DNA of 64,000 bases from Oscillospiraceae bacterium (lineage in GTDB: Bacteria > Bacillota > Clostridia > Oscillospirales > Oscillospiraceae). Position numbers and translations under genes: made by a program. The stretch spans positions 1 through 64,000 of the forward strand of contig SVKX01000007.1 of assembly GCA_015068225.1 (NCBI GenBank), written 5' to 3'. Below, in pieces: positions 33,031 through 41,710 of this stretch (within the stretch, counting starts at the first letter, position 1; each line of letters opens with the position of its first letter). The notes under the pieces were generated by a model, which had not been told where the DNA came from, ran no database searches, and saw only the letters and a list, made by a program, of their open reading frames with translations.

Positions 33031-35449
33031 ACCGTTTCAGGTGCTTTATCTTTTTGTTAAATGCCCAGGCCTGCTTTCTTCCAACGAAGAAGTTCACGCA
33101 GAACCGGACAAGGCCCACAAAGGTATGGCCATTGACCAGATAAATAATGTCCTGCACCATCTTCCGGGTGATCTTTCCCTTTGTCATCTGGAAGAAGCCC
33201 CGGATGGGCATATTGTACATATACAGCTCAGCAGAAGCGGGATCGCCCTTTTTCCGTTTCTTTTCGATCTTCCCTTCCACAATTCTGAACATAAGCCGAG
33301 CCAGAGGACTCTTGGCATTGCGGAAGCGGCGAACCGTATCGTAAGCCGTCAGTTCTTCCCCAAAGCCGCTGTCGGGAATATCCCGCCCCAGAAGCAGGGT
33401 ATATTCGGCATCGGGCACATCCTTGATGTTGCCGCTGCGGTAGCTGGGCAGCGCCAGCTCCGGCACAGGAGCATCCGTACCAAAGATCCGGATGGTCTGG
33501 CTCAGCTTCACATCCGAAACGCTGGAGGCGATCAGAATATCATAGTTTGCCGTTTCCACCTCATATTTTCCGGTGACGGTATTGAAATACCGGAAAGCCT
33601 TGTCGTCCAGCCGGATGGTGACCCGCTTACTCTCGCCTACCTTCAGGAATACCTTTTGGAATCCCTTCAGTTCCTTTTTGGGCCGGTACATGGTACCACC
33701 CCGGCAGGAAATATAAAGCTGCGCCACCTCCGCGCCATCCACATCACCGGTGTTGGTCAATGTAAAGCTGGCGCTGTGGCTGTCCGCCGCCAGATCGGAA
33801 TAAGCGAAGCTGGTGTAGCTCAGGCCGTGGCCAAAGGGATAGCGGACCTTCACGCCGGCGGTATCATAGTACCGGTAGCCCACAAACAGGCCCTCCCGAT
33901 ACTCCGATGTGACCTCCTTACTGGGATAATAGTTGTAACAGGGTGTATCCTCCAGTGCTTCCGGCCAACTCTCTGCCAAATGTCCGGAGGGGTTCACCGC
34001 ACCGGTAAGTACATCTGCCATCGCCAGCGCTCCAGCCTGTCCGCCCAGATAGCCGTGGACTGCCGCCCGGAACAGACGGCTCTCCGGCATCCGGAAGGGT
34101 GCACCGCCGGAAAGCACCAGGATAATATTCGGGTTGACCTGTGCCACCGCCTGCAAAAGGGCGCTGTGACTTTCCGGAATCTCCAGATGCTCCCGATCCG
34201 CGCCCTCGCACTCCGCCAGCTCATCCAGACCCATGCACAAAAGCACCGTTTCCGCCCATTGGGCAGTCTGTACCGCTTCGTCAATAAGGATCTGGTCTGG
34301 CTGTGTGCCCACTCTGGGGTAGCCCGCCGCATAAGTAGCCTTGATTCCCGCCGCTTCCAGCGCCTGACGCAGGCTGACAAGCTCTGTAGGATTGACCAGA
34401 GAAGATCCGTCTCCCTGATACCGGGGCTTGTCGGCAAAGGCGCCGATGAGGGCAATCTTGCTTTTGGTTTTCAGGGGCAGGATGCCGTCATTTTCCAGCA
34501 GGACAATGGACTCTGCCGCGCATTTCCGGGCGATGGCTTGGTGGGCCGGGGCATCATAGGTCTTCGGCGCATTGGAAACCGCCTGAGAAACCTCTCGTGC
34601 CACCTTTGCCAGCTCCCGAATCCGGTCATCCAGCACGGACTCCGGAAGTCTTCCCTCCCGCACCGCGGCGATCAGGGACAAGGCCGAATCCGGGCCGGGA
34701 TTGGGCATTTCCAATGTAGATCCGGCAAGAACGCCCTCCACATGGTCGTTGCTTCCGCCCCAGTCGGACATGACAATGCCGTCAAAGCCCCAGTCTTTTT
34801 TCAAAACATCCGTCAAAAGCGCCTTGTGCTCATTGGCATAGATGCCATTGACCCGGTTGTAGCTGGTCATAATGGCCTTGGGATCGCTTTCTTTGACGGC
34901 AATTTCAAAACCGGTGAGATAGATCTCCCGCAGGGTTCTTTCGTCCACCACAGAGTCCATGCTCTGGCGTTCCTTTTCCTGAGAGTTGGCGGCAAAATGC
35001 TTGGGGCAGGCTGCCACGCCCTTGGACTGAATACCACGAATGTAGGCCGCCGCCATTTTTCCTGCGAGGTAGGGATCTTCGGAAAAATACTCAAAATTTC
35101 TGCCGCACAAAGGGCTTCTTTTCATGTTCAGGCCGGGACCCAGCACCACATGAATGTCCGTAGCCGCTGCCTCTGTGCCCAGCGCCTGACCCAGTGCCTC
35201 CCCCAATTCCGGATCCCAGGAGTTTGCCATGGTAGCAGCCGTGGGATAGCAGGTAGCAGGCTGGGAAATATTCACACCCATATTGTCCTGCTTTCCGATC
35301 TGCTTGCGCAGACCATGAGGGCCATCGGACAAAAAGATGGAGGGGATGCCCAGCCGGGGAATTCCCCAGGTATTCCAGCTGGTCCTTCCCTGGAGCAGGA
35401 GGGCCTTTTCCTCCAGCGTCAGTTTCTGGAGATCTGTATCAGTCAGCAA
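33029..35449 (-). CDS. glycoside hydrolase family 3 beta-glucosidase-like enzyme
   Basis: Cytosolic (no signal peptide) glycosidase of 806 residues. The GH3 N-terminal barrel includes GPGLNMKRSPLCGRNFEYFSED-type sequence, KHFAANSQE near 150-158 and the catalytic nucleophile Asp in MSDWGG (~229). The (alpha/beta) sandwich domain follows with GLDELAECEGADR, then a fibronectin-III-like domain (~550-650). The last ~110 residues are a basic, partly hydrophobic tail (KIEKKRKKGD, ITRKMVQDIIYLVNG) not usual for GH3 and perhaps membrane-associating. The start is TTG, 7 bases after AAGGAGA, with no nearby ATG. The substrate is probably a plant or host beta-glucoside. Confidence 0.92.
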   Translation of the reverse strand: MLTDTDLQKLTLEEKALLLQGRTSWNTWGIPRLGIPSIFLSDGPHGLRKQIGKQDNMGVNISQPATCYPTAATMANSWDPELGEALGQALGTEAAATDIHVVLGPGLNMKRSPLCGRNFEYFSEDPYLAGKMAAAYIRGIQSKGVAACPKHFAANSQEKERQSMDSVVDERTLREIYLTGFEIAVKESDPKAIMTSYNRVNGIYANEHKALLTDVLKKDWGFDGIVMSDWGGSNDHVEGVLAGSTLEMPNPGPDSALSLIAAVREGRLPESVLDDRIRELAKVAREVSQAVSNAPKTYDAPAHQAIARKCAAESIVLLENDGILPLKTKSKIALIGAFADKPRYQGDGSSLVNPTELVSLRQALEAAGIKATYAAGYPRVGTQPDQILIDEAVQTAQWAETVLLCMGLDELAECEGADREHLEIPESHSALLQAVAQVNPNIILVLSGGAPFRMPESRLFRAAVHGYLGGQAGALAMADVLTGAVNPSGHLAESWPEALEDTPCYNYYPSKEVTSEYREGLFVGYRYYDTAGVKVRYPFGHGLSYTSFAYSDLAADSHSASFTLTNTGDVDGAEVAQLYISCRGGTMYRPKKELKGFQKVFLKVGESKRVTIRLDDKAFRYFNTVTGKYEVETANYDILIASSVSDVKLSQTIRIFGTDAPVPELALPSYRSGNIKDVPDAEYTLLLGRDIPDSGFGEELTAYDTVRRFRNAKSPLARLMFRIVEGKIEKKRKKGDPASAELYMYNMPIRGFFQMTKGKITRKMVQDIIYLVNGHTFVGLVRFCVNFFVGRKQAWAFNKKIKHLKR

Positions 35450-35482
35450 AGAAATCTCTCCTTATCGCCTGTTTTTCTGTAT

Positions 35483-35511
35483 ATTATAGCAGAAATCTTT
35501 TCATTTTTCAA
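35483..35511 (-). promoter_or_regulatory. promoter of the GH3 gene
   Basis: Minus-strand TTGAAA (35511-35506), 17-bp spacer, TATAAT (35488-35483). Confidence 0.85.
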
Positions 35512-35543
35512 TACCAACAGCTTACACATATTACCAAACGAGA

Positions 35544-35570
35544 AAGAGGAGCGGTTTTTCCGCTCCTCTT
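35544..35570 (-). terminator. terminator of the dap operon
   Basis: An 11-bp perfect stem (35544-35554 with 35560-35570) with a 5-base loop, overlapping the dapF stop codon. The minus-strand tail is only moderately T-rich. Confidence 0.75.
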
Positions 35571-36345
35571 ATACTTCATAGATTGTTTCCACTTCCGCCG
35601 GCCCTTCCAGATAAAGGCCGGTGACCTGTCCGGCCACACCTTCCACCTTCAGTTTCAGCAGGCCGCCCCGATTCTCCGCAGCCAGCTCTCCGCCGGGAAG
35701 CAGTCCTTTCAGCCAAAGGGTCACCGCCGTAGAGCCAGAGCCTGTGCCGCAGGCAAGGGTGTAATCCTCCACCCCTCGCTCATAGGTCAGAACACGGACT
35801 GTCTTTTCATCCAGCCAGCTGTACAGGTTCACATTCGCGCCCTTGGGAAAAGCAGGATCATAGCGCAAATCCTTTGCCATATCCCGCAGCTCCTCTGCCA
35901 TATCCCAGGAAAGGTCCTTGACCTCCATCACCGCATGGGGCACGCCGGGATCTCCCAGCTCCACATAGGCCACCTCACCCTTGCGGTGCAGATCCACCAC
36001 AGAGGGGTTATTCAGCTTCACCACATACCGATCCTCCGCCAAACGCCGGCCCTCAATGATGCCTGCGTCGGTCTGTACCGTCATTCTCTCGCCAGCCATG
36101 CCCTTGTCATAGGCAAACCGGCAAATGCACCGGCTTCCGTTGCCGCACATTTCTCCCCGGGAGCCATCAGCATTGTAAAAATGCAGCCGCAGGTCCGCCT
36201 TGTCCGATACATCGGCGGCCATAAACCCGTCGGCGCCGGTCATTTTGCATAGCTTAATTGCCAGTGCTTCAAAATCCAGCGTCTTTCCCCGGGCGTCAAT
36301 GACCATAAAGTCATTTCCCGCGCCGTTCATATACCATACTTTCAT
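35569..36345 (-). CDS. dapF: diaminopimelate epimerase
   Basis: PLP-independent epimerase converting LL- to meso-diaminopimelate, needed for lysine and DAP-type peptidoglycan. The 258-residue protein has both catalytic cysteines: EMCGNGSRC near 72-80 and LACGTGSGST near 198-207. It ends a dapA-dapB-dapF run on the minus strand, with a 39-base gap from dapB. Meso-DAP supply agrees with the M14 DAP-peptide peptidase at 14.5 kb. Confidence 0.96.
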   Translation of the reverse strand: MKVWYMNGAGNDFMVIDARGKTLDFEALAIKLCKMTGADGFMAADVSDKADLRLHFYNADGSRGEMCGNGSRCICRFAYDKGMAGERMTVQTDAGIIEGRRLAEDRYVVKLNNPSVVDLHRKGEVAYVELGDPGVPHAVMEVKDLSWDMAEELRDMAKDLRYDPAFPKGANVNLYSWLDEKTVRVLTYERGVEDYTLACGTGSGSTAVTLWLKGLLPGGELAAENRGGLLKLKVEGVAGQVTGLYLEGPAEVETIYEV

Positions 36346-36384
36346 AGCCGCGCGCCACCTGCCTAATAAATCAAAATTTAAAGA

Positions 36385-37107
36385 TCAGCTTCCCAAAAGA
36401 TCTTCCATATTGTAAAGGCCCTTGCTCTTGCCTTCCATAAACCGGGCGGCATCCACCGCGCCCTCGGCCAGCATATCCCGGGTAACCGCCTCATGGCGCA
36501 ATGTCAGGCACTGGGAACCGGTGTGGATATGCACCTCATGGACGCCTACCACACTGCCCATACGCAAAGAGGCAATGCCGATCTCATTTTTCTTGCGCTT
36601 GCCCTCACCGGCTCTGCCGCAGTATTCCACTGCATCCGGACGAACCTGCCGCAGGGCGTTAAACAGCATGTGGGCGGTGCCGCTGGGGGCATCCACCTTC
36701 CGGTTGTGATGGATCTCCACGATCTCAATATCCGCCTCGGGGAAACAGGCAGCCGCCTGCTTCGCCAGCCGGCACAAAACCGCGATGCCAAGACTCATAT
36801 TGCCGGAGTAAAACACAGGGATCTCCTCCGCCGCAGCATAGATCATGGCCTTTTCCTCCGCCGTATGGCCGGTGGTGCCGATCACTGCTGCACTGCCAAT
36901 GCTTTTGGCATAGGCCAGAACCTGCTCTACCGCGGTATGGTGGGAAAAATCGATAACTACATCCGCATCCACCTTGCCCAGTTCCTCAAAGGTCTTGGGA
37001 ACGCCGTTTTCTCCGTCGATGCTGACTCTGCCCACCACCGCATCGCCTAAAATGCCGTCAATGAGCTTGCCCATGGCGCCGTTGGCGCCGCAGATCACTG
37101 CCTTCAT
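36385..37107 (-). CDS. dapB: 4-hydroxy-tetrahydrodipicolinate reductase
   Basis: NAD(P)H-dependent enzyme of lysine/DAP biosynthesis. The 240-residue protein begins with the nucleotide-binding VICGANGAMGKLI and contains the substrate-binding HHNRKVDAPSGTA near 150. It is at the short end of the family but complete. It overlaps dapA by 4 bases (ATGA), indicating coupled translation. Confidence 0.96.
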   Translation of the reverse strand: MKAVICGANGAMGKLIDGILGDAVVGRVSIDGENGVPKTFEELGKVDADVVIDFSHHTAVEQVLAYAKSIGSAAVIGTTGHTAEEKAMIYAAAEEIPVFYSGNMSLGIAVLCRLAKQAAACFPEADIEIVEIHHNRKVDAPSGTAHMLFNALRQVRPDAVEYCGRAGEGKRKKNEIGIASLRMGSVVGVHEVHIHTGSQCLTLRHEAVTRDMLAEGAVDAARFMEGKSKGLYNMEDLLGS

Positions 37108-37991
37108 ACTTCGATCCCCAGCTTTCTCATTTCCTCATAGAGCTTTGCCCGGGTGGCATCCTCCATGGGAGTCAGGGGCAGGCGCAGAATATCCTCGCCA
37201 AAGCCCATGGCGGAAACTGCCGCCTTGGCAGGAATGGGATTGACCTCGCTGAACAAAGCATTGACCAAAGGCAGCAGCTTGCACTGCAGCTTGGCTGCGG
37301 TCTCATAGTCACCGGCCAGGGCCGCATCGGTCATCTGCACGGCCTCCTTGGGCACTACATTGGACAGCACGCTGATGGTACCGGCTGCGCCCATGGACAG
37401 GAAGGGGACAGTCAGGGCATCCTCGCCGGAATAGATATCCAGCTTGTCGCCGCAAAGAGCCATCAGCTCCACCATCTGGGACATATTGCCGGTGGCCTCC
37501 TTAATGGCCACAATATTGGGATGCTCGGCAAGCTTTGCCACTGTCTTGGGCAGCAGGTTGCAGCCGGTACGGCCGGGAACATTATAAAGGATCACAGGCA
37601 CAGTGGAAGCATCCGCCACTGCGGTGAAATGCTGGATCAGGCCGTTCTGGGTGGCCTTGTTGTAATAAGGTGTTACCACCAGCACCGCATCCGCGCCCAC
37701 CGCGCAGGCATTGCGAGTATTTTCCAGCACATGAGCCGTATTGTTGGTGCCGGTGCCGGCAATAACAGGCACCCGCTTATTGACCTTGTCCACCACAAAC
37801 TTTATGACCTTAGTCTGATCCTCATGCTCAATGGTGGCATTTTCGCCGGTGGTACCCATGACCACGATGGCATTGATGCCGTTTTCGATCTGGAATTCCA
37901 CAAACCGGCCCAGCGCCTCATAATCAATGTCCGTCTGGGTCATAGGGGTGACAATGGCGGTGGCCATGCCCTTAAAAATGGTTTTCTTCAT
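37104..37991 (-). CDS. dapA: 4-hydroxy-tetrahydrodipicolinate synthase
   Basis: Condenses pyruvate with aspartate semialdehyde, first step of the DAP branch. The 295-residue TIM barrel has the family GTTGENATI segment near 45 and NVPGRTGCNLLP near 135. The Schiff-base Lys is in VAIKEATGN near 163. ATG follows GGAGATAAG. First gene of the dap operon; a TATACT -10 lies upstream (~38010) but a clear -35 was not found. Confidence 0.96.
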   Translation of the reverse strand: MKKTIFKGMATAIVTPMTQTDIDYEALGRFVEFQIENGINAIVVMGTTGENATIEHEDQTKVIKFVVDKVNKRVPVIAGTGTNNTAHVLENTRNACAVGADAVLVVTPYYNKATQNGLIQHFTAVADASTVPVILYNVPGRTGCNLLPKTVAKLAEHPNIVAIKEATGNMSQMVELMALCGDKLDIYSGEDALTVPFLSMGAAGTISVLSNVVPKEAVQMTDAALAGDYETAAKLQCKLLPLVNALFSEVNPIPAKAAVSAMGFGEDILRLPLTPMEDATRAKLYEEMRKLGIEV

Positions 37992-38026
37992 AATCTTATC
38001 TCCTTTACAGAGTATATCTTTTGCGT

Positions 38027-38674
38027 TTAAACCTGAAAACGGTTAAAGTAATCATACAGCGGGGTCAGATCCTCAAAGAACTTTCGTACCCGTACCGCCA
38101 GCTCCGGTGTGAACACTGCATCGCTGAAGGGCTCGCTGCGGACACAGCCGATCTGCTTTTTCCACGCGAAAAACCGCTTCAGCTCCGGGTCCTCCGTGGG
38201 CTTGGGCCGCTTGTATTCCTCCGCCGTCACAGACTGACCTACCGCGTCTTCCACTCCCCGGATCATGGTGAGAAATTCCTGCTTACGGGCGGTAATGTCC
38301 CGACGGAATTCTTCCATCACCGACACCCGGGGCTGCCAGATGAAAAATCCGTAGTGGATGCCGTCCGGGTTGATCTCAAAGTACAAACAGGGATTTTCTC
38401 CCCACCAGCTGACATCCTGCCGGATGCAGATCCACAGGCTCTCTTTATAAGGCAAGGGGTGATGAAGCCGGGCATCCCGGTAGATCCGGCTGACCTTCAA
38501 GAGCTCACCGGGCTTGTCCACAAATGGCTGGAACAGTTCTGCCCCCAGGGCTTTCATAGGCTCATACAGCTTCTGCACATAGTCCTTTTTATGCTCCAGA
38601 AACCATTCCCGGTTGTTGTTCAGCCGGATGCCCCAGAGAAAATCCACGGTTTCGGGTGTAAATCCTTCAAACAT
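38027..38674 (-). CDS. DUF2461 family protein
   Basis: A 215-residue cytosolic protein matching the DUF2461 family: FLWGIRLNNNREWFLEHKKDY near the N-terminus, RIYRDARLHHPLPYKESLW and a central WWGENPCLYFEINPDG strand-rich part. The molecular function is unknown. ATG 38674 follows GGAGGGA. It overlaps the end of the upstream phosphoesterase gene by 8 bases, so the two are coupled. Confidence 0.85.
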   Translation of the reverse strand: MFEGFTPETVDFLWGIRLNNNREWFLEHKKDYVQKLYEPMKALGAELFQPFVDKPGELLKVSRIYRDARLHHPLPYKESLWICIRQDVSWWGENPCLYFEINPDGIHYGFFIWQPRVSVMEEFRRDITARKQEFLTMIRGVEDAVGQSVTAEEYKRPKPTEDPELKRFFAWKKQIGCVRSEPFSDAVFTPELAVRVRKFFEDLTPLYDYFNRFQV

Positions 38675-39377
38675 AGCCGTTCCCTCCTCCGGTGATCTGG
38701 ATGGGAACGCGCTCCCCGTCATCCAGCTTTGGCTTGCCATTTTTCCAGATCAGACAGCCCCGCTTTTTTTCGGGAAACGGTACATCCGGAATTTCCAGCA
38801 CATACCGCTCCGAGGTATTGATGACCGAAGTCTTCCCATACTGCCGCAGGCGGGTCATGTCCTGCCCGTAGCGCAGGTGAACATGCCCGTGGAGCATAAA
38901 TTTCGGCTGATACCTATCCAGCAGCTCTGCCAGGGCCTCAAATCCCCGGTGGGCAGGATCATCCCCATCCCCCACACCCCGGATGGGTGCGTGGGTCACC
39001 ACGATATCCACACCACCGGCGCGCCACAGGGCAAAGCGAAGGCGGCGGATCCGTTTTCGCATTTGTTTTTCTGTATACTGATACTGACCGGGATGATACT
39101 TCAAACAGCCTCCCAATCCCAGGATCCGCACACCGTTATACACCACCAGCTTATCATCGATGCAATCGCAGCCGGCAGGCGGCTTGCGGTCATAGCCGGT
39201 ATCATGATTTCCGTGGACATACAATACCGGGCATCTGGCCATGGTCACAAGAAAGGACAGATACTCTGCCTTCAGGTCGCCGCAGGAAATGATCAGATCA
39301 TATTCCTTCAGCCGTCCGGGAACATAATAATCCCACAGGGCAGGGCACTCCTCATCGGATACTGTCAGTATTTTCAC
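38667..39377 (-). CDS. calcineurin-like metallophosphoesterase
   Basis: A 236-residue cytosolic phosphoesterase with the binuclear metal motifs in order: ILTVSDEE at the start (a variant of the usual DxH), ISCGDL (~30-35), HGNHD (~55-60), VVTHAP (~125) and MLHGHVH (~160). The first motif has SDEE in place of the common DTHG, so the first metal site may differ. It overlaps the DUF2461 gene and lies 4 bases into the end of the ParB-like/BMP fusion gene, forming one operon. Confidence 0.88.
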   Translation of the reverse strand: MKILTVSDEECPALWDYYVPGRLKEYDLIISCGDLKAEYLSFLVTMARCPVLYVHGNHDTGYDRKPPAGCDCIDDKLVVYNGVRILGLGGCLKYHPGQYQYTEKQMRKRIRRLRFALWRAGGVDIVVTHAPIRGVGDGDDPAHRGFEALAELLDRYQPKFMLHGHVHLRYGQDMTRLRQYGKTSVINTSERYVLEIPDVPFPEKKRGCLIWKNGKPKLDDGERVPIQITGGGNGYV

Positions 39378-41323
39378 AGCGTGCCCTCCTTCTCCATGGG
39401 GATCTTATCCCTGTGCAGGCCCAATTCCCGCACCATAGGCCGGGCAAAGGGCTCTATCTCTTCAAATTCCGGTATTTTGCCATCTATATTTTCACAAAGC
39501 CAATCTATATGCAGCAGCGCATCCGGTGTAAAACCTTTGCTTCCATCGTTTTTCACTGTGCCGTCCTGGGCCACGATCCTCCGCCGGAAGGGATCCAGTA
39601 CGCCGGACTGGATGCCGTGGCGCAGCATCTGCGCCAGCGCCCGAAGCCCATCGGGAATACTCTTGGCCAGTTCCACATCAATGACGCCGCTGTCCATGCC
39701 CCACCAGTAATTGACCGCCCGGGGATTATCCCGGTCTTTATCCCATGTACCGGCCAGAATGGAGCGGATCACATTTTCATAAAGCTTGCCCCACAGCCAC
39801 ACCGGCGTGCCCATTGCCTGCATATTCCCCTGCTCATCAAAGGCATAAGTACCGTAATTCAAATAAGCAGCAGTTTGCGTAGGCGCATCCCGGTAGGAGA
39901 TCACCTGAACACCCTGTCTCAGAAGATCTTCCTGATGAGCCCCCGCCTGGCAGGACCAGCGAAGCAGGATCTTCGCCCGGGGGTTGGTAAGCTGGGCACC
40001 CAGGGCAAAGGCATTGATGGATGCCGATTCTCCAAGGATCGGCGCAGAGCCGATATAGCCGATCCGGTCATTGTTTGCCATCGCACCGGCAATGGCTCCG
40101 GTAATAAACTTGGCCTCATACATCCGGCTGTAATAAGTACGGATGCTGGCATAGGGGGTATCCATGGCACAGTTCAGAAAACGGACTTTTGGATGCTTTA
40201 CCGCGATCTTCAGGGTCGCCTTGCTTAGCTGCGGGGTGGTGGTAAAGACCACATCCGCACCGTCTGCCACAGCCTGCTCCAAAAGAAGCTCCGCCTGCTC
40301 CGGTGTGTCCGCATGAAAATAGCTGCGGACGGTCACCCGGTCTGCCATTACCTGCTCCAGATACTGTCTGCCCAGATCATGCCCCTTGATCCAGGGACTA
40401 ACCGCAGGATCCAGCGGATGTACATAGGCAACATTTACCCGATCCGGCGTGCCGGTCATGATTCGGGTCAGCACATTGGGCCGCCCCTGAGTCTGAACCG
40501 GCTTGGTATGTACCTCCACCGGCTCCGGCAGGCTCTGGGCCTGTATGTCCTCCCACAGGTCGGAAATGGTCTTTTTCAGTTCCTTATCCGACAATTTTCC
40601 CAGATCCTGAAACGGATGCAGCTGAAGCCACAGCAGCAGCGCTTCCTCGGGAAGCAGCTCCGGATCTGCGCGGCTCAGGCTGTCAAAGGCATCCCGGAAA
40701 TATTGATAGTAGGCGCAGAAGGTCCGCACCTCCCGCTCTTCCCATTTTTCATTGTTCTCCTTGCCCAGATGGGACAGCAAAATCCCGTAATCTCCGGGCC
40801 GCCGGAACTGGATCTGATACAATCCGGAGTCCCGGTAAAAATCCATAAACTCAAAGTATGCCCGAATCTGGGGTTCCTCTGAATACACGGGCACGATCCG
40901 CTTCACCTGCGCCGGGATCCGGGGTGCCCCCAGATGCCGCAGGACGCTGACCCGCTTGTTGCCCTCTTGAACGTAAAACTTTCCCAGATATTCATAGCAT
41001 ACGATGGGATCCCGGATCCCCTCAGACAAATGGGCTTCACAAAGGTCGATCCATTTATATGCAAACTCGCTGTCTTCACTGAGCAGCGGTAAAAAACCGG
41101 CTGTAAATGCGGTGATCCGTCCGGCAGTTTTCACGCCAACGATCTGATCTGCCGGAATCTCCACCACGCCCAGCTCCTGAACGGAGTCTGTCACGCGGCC
41201 CTCCAGCAACTTATCGAGAACAGCAGGGTAGGGATTCTTGCCGCTGGCGAGCAGCGCCCGGCATTCCCGGTGACCCTGCCGCAGAGCCTGAAGATATTCC
41301 TCTTTGGCTTCCTGTCGATACAT
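39374..41323 (-). CDS. cytosolic fusion: ParB-like N-terminal domain plus BMP-type ligand-binding domain
   Basis: A 649-residue protein without a signal peptide or membrane segment. Residues ~50-145 resemble the ParB/Srx-type N-terminal fold: IPADQIVG as a box I counterpart, then FYVQEGNKRVSVLRHLG followed by RIPAQV, in the position of GERRxRA. A helical linker follows (~150-290). Residues ~295-630 form a BMP/PnrA-like periplasmic-binding fold (GHDLGRQYLEQV, DVVFTTTPQLSK, FITGAIAGAMANNDRIGYIG) with the hinge residues of the family. ATG 41323 follows GGAAGG. An intracellular sensor or enzyme responding to a nucleoside-like ligand is inferred; the family-level assignment of the N-terminus is by motif only. 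Confidence 0.75.
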   Translation of the reverse strand: MYRQEAKEEYLQALRQGHRECRALLASGKNPYPAVLDKLLEGRVTDSVQELGVVEIPADQIVGVKTAGRITAFTAGFLPLLSEDSEFAYKWIDLCEAHLSEGIRDPIVCYEYLGKFYVQEGNKRVSVLRHLGAPRIPAQVKRIVPVYSEEPQIRAYFEFMDFYRDSGLYQIQFRRPGDYGILLSHLGKENNEKWEEREVRTFCAYYQYFRDAFDSLSRADPELLPEEALLLWLQLHPFQDLGKLSDKELKKTISDLWEDIQAQSLPEPVEVHTKPVQTQGRPNVLTRIMTGTPDRVNVAYVHPLDPAVSPWIKGHDLGRQYLEQVMADRVTVRSYFHADTPEQAELLLEQAVADGADVVFTTTPQLSKATLKIAVKHPKVRFLNCAMDTPYASIRTYYSRMYEAKFITGAIAGAMANNDRIGYIGSAPILGESASINAFALGAQLTNPRAKILLRWSCQAGAHQEDLLRQGVQVISYRDAPTQTAAYLNYGTYAFDEQGNMQAMGTPVWLWGKLYENVIRSILAGTWDKDRDNPRAVNYWWGMDSGVIDVELAKSIPDGLRALAQMLRHGIQSGVLDPFRRRIVAQDGTVKNDGSKGFTPDALLHIDWLCENIDGKIPEFEEIEPFARPMVRELGLHRDKIPMEKEGTL

Positions 41324-41361
41324 AAATACCCATCCTTCCGAATGAATAATTTCACACATAT

Positions 41362-41390
41362 AATATACCCAATTTCCCCGTATTTTGCAA
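41362..41390 (-). promoter_or_regulatory. promoter of the ParB-like/BMP fusion operon
   Basis: Minus-strand TTGCAA (41390-41385), 17-bp spacer, TATATT (41367-41362). Confidence 0.78.
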
Positions 41391-41469
41391 CCAGAATCTA
41401 TTCCCAAAGAAAGAATGTCCCCCTCCCGCAGCTTATGGACATTATTCACAGAAAATATAAAAAAACCTA

Positions 41470-41498
41470 TTGACAAGTACTTGAGAAAGTGATACTAT
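41470..41498 (+). promoter_or_regulatory. upstream promoter P1 of the ZTP riboswitch-fhs transcript
   Basis: TTGACA (41470-41475), 17-bp spacer, TACTAT (41493-41498). It would add about 75 bases of leader before the aptamer. Confidence 0.72.
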
Positions 41499-41545
41499 CA
41501 TATCGGTACATCCGTACTGAATGTTTCTACCGGACTTGTTTTATC

Positions 41546-41574
41546 TTGACAAACCCGGGAAACTGTACTACAAT
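41546..41574 (+). promoter_or_regulatory. downstream promoter P2 of the ZTP riboswitch-fhs transcript
   Basis: Perfect TTGACA (41546-41551), 17-bp spacer, TACAAT (41569-41574). Transcription would begin right at the aptamer. Confidence 0.88.
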
Positions 41575-41582
41575 GTCTATGG

Positions 41583-41655
41583 CATCACACGACTGACGGT
41601 AATCGCGGAGCACTGCGGGGGAATGTGATGTTATATTGAGCCGACCGTCTGGGCA
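41583..41655 (+). promoter_or_regulatory. ZTP (pfl) riboswitch aptamer 1
   Basis: P1 pairs CATCACA (41583-41589) with TGTGATG (41624-41630) and contains the conserved GACTGACGG. After a short linker comes GCCGACCGTCTGGGC, the pseudoknot/P3 hallmark of pfl RNAs. The 3' GGGC also starts the terminator stem, which is the usual arrangement. ZTP, the signal of low 10-formyl-THF, should switch on the downstream formyl-THF ligase gene. Confidence 0.93.
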
Positions 41656-41687
41656 ATTCGATTCCGCAGAATCGAGTTGCCTTTTTT
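41652..41687 (+). terminator. ZTP riboswitch-controlled terminator 1
   Basis: A 13-bp stem (41652-41664 with 41669-41681) followed by TTTTTT; its 5' arm overlaps the end of the aptamer. Confidence 0.92.
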
Positions 41688-41710
41688 GCATGTTTTACAA
41701 GGAGCGTCCT

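Noticed and set aside
33041..35581. 846-residue open frame on the plus strand across the GH3 gene
   Set aside because: Antisense shadow; the minus-strand GH3 motifs are clear.
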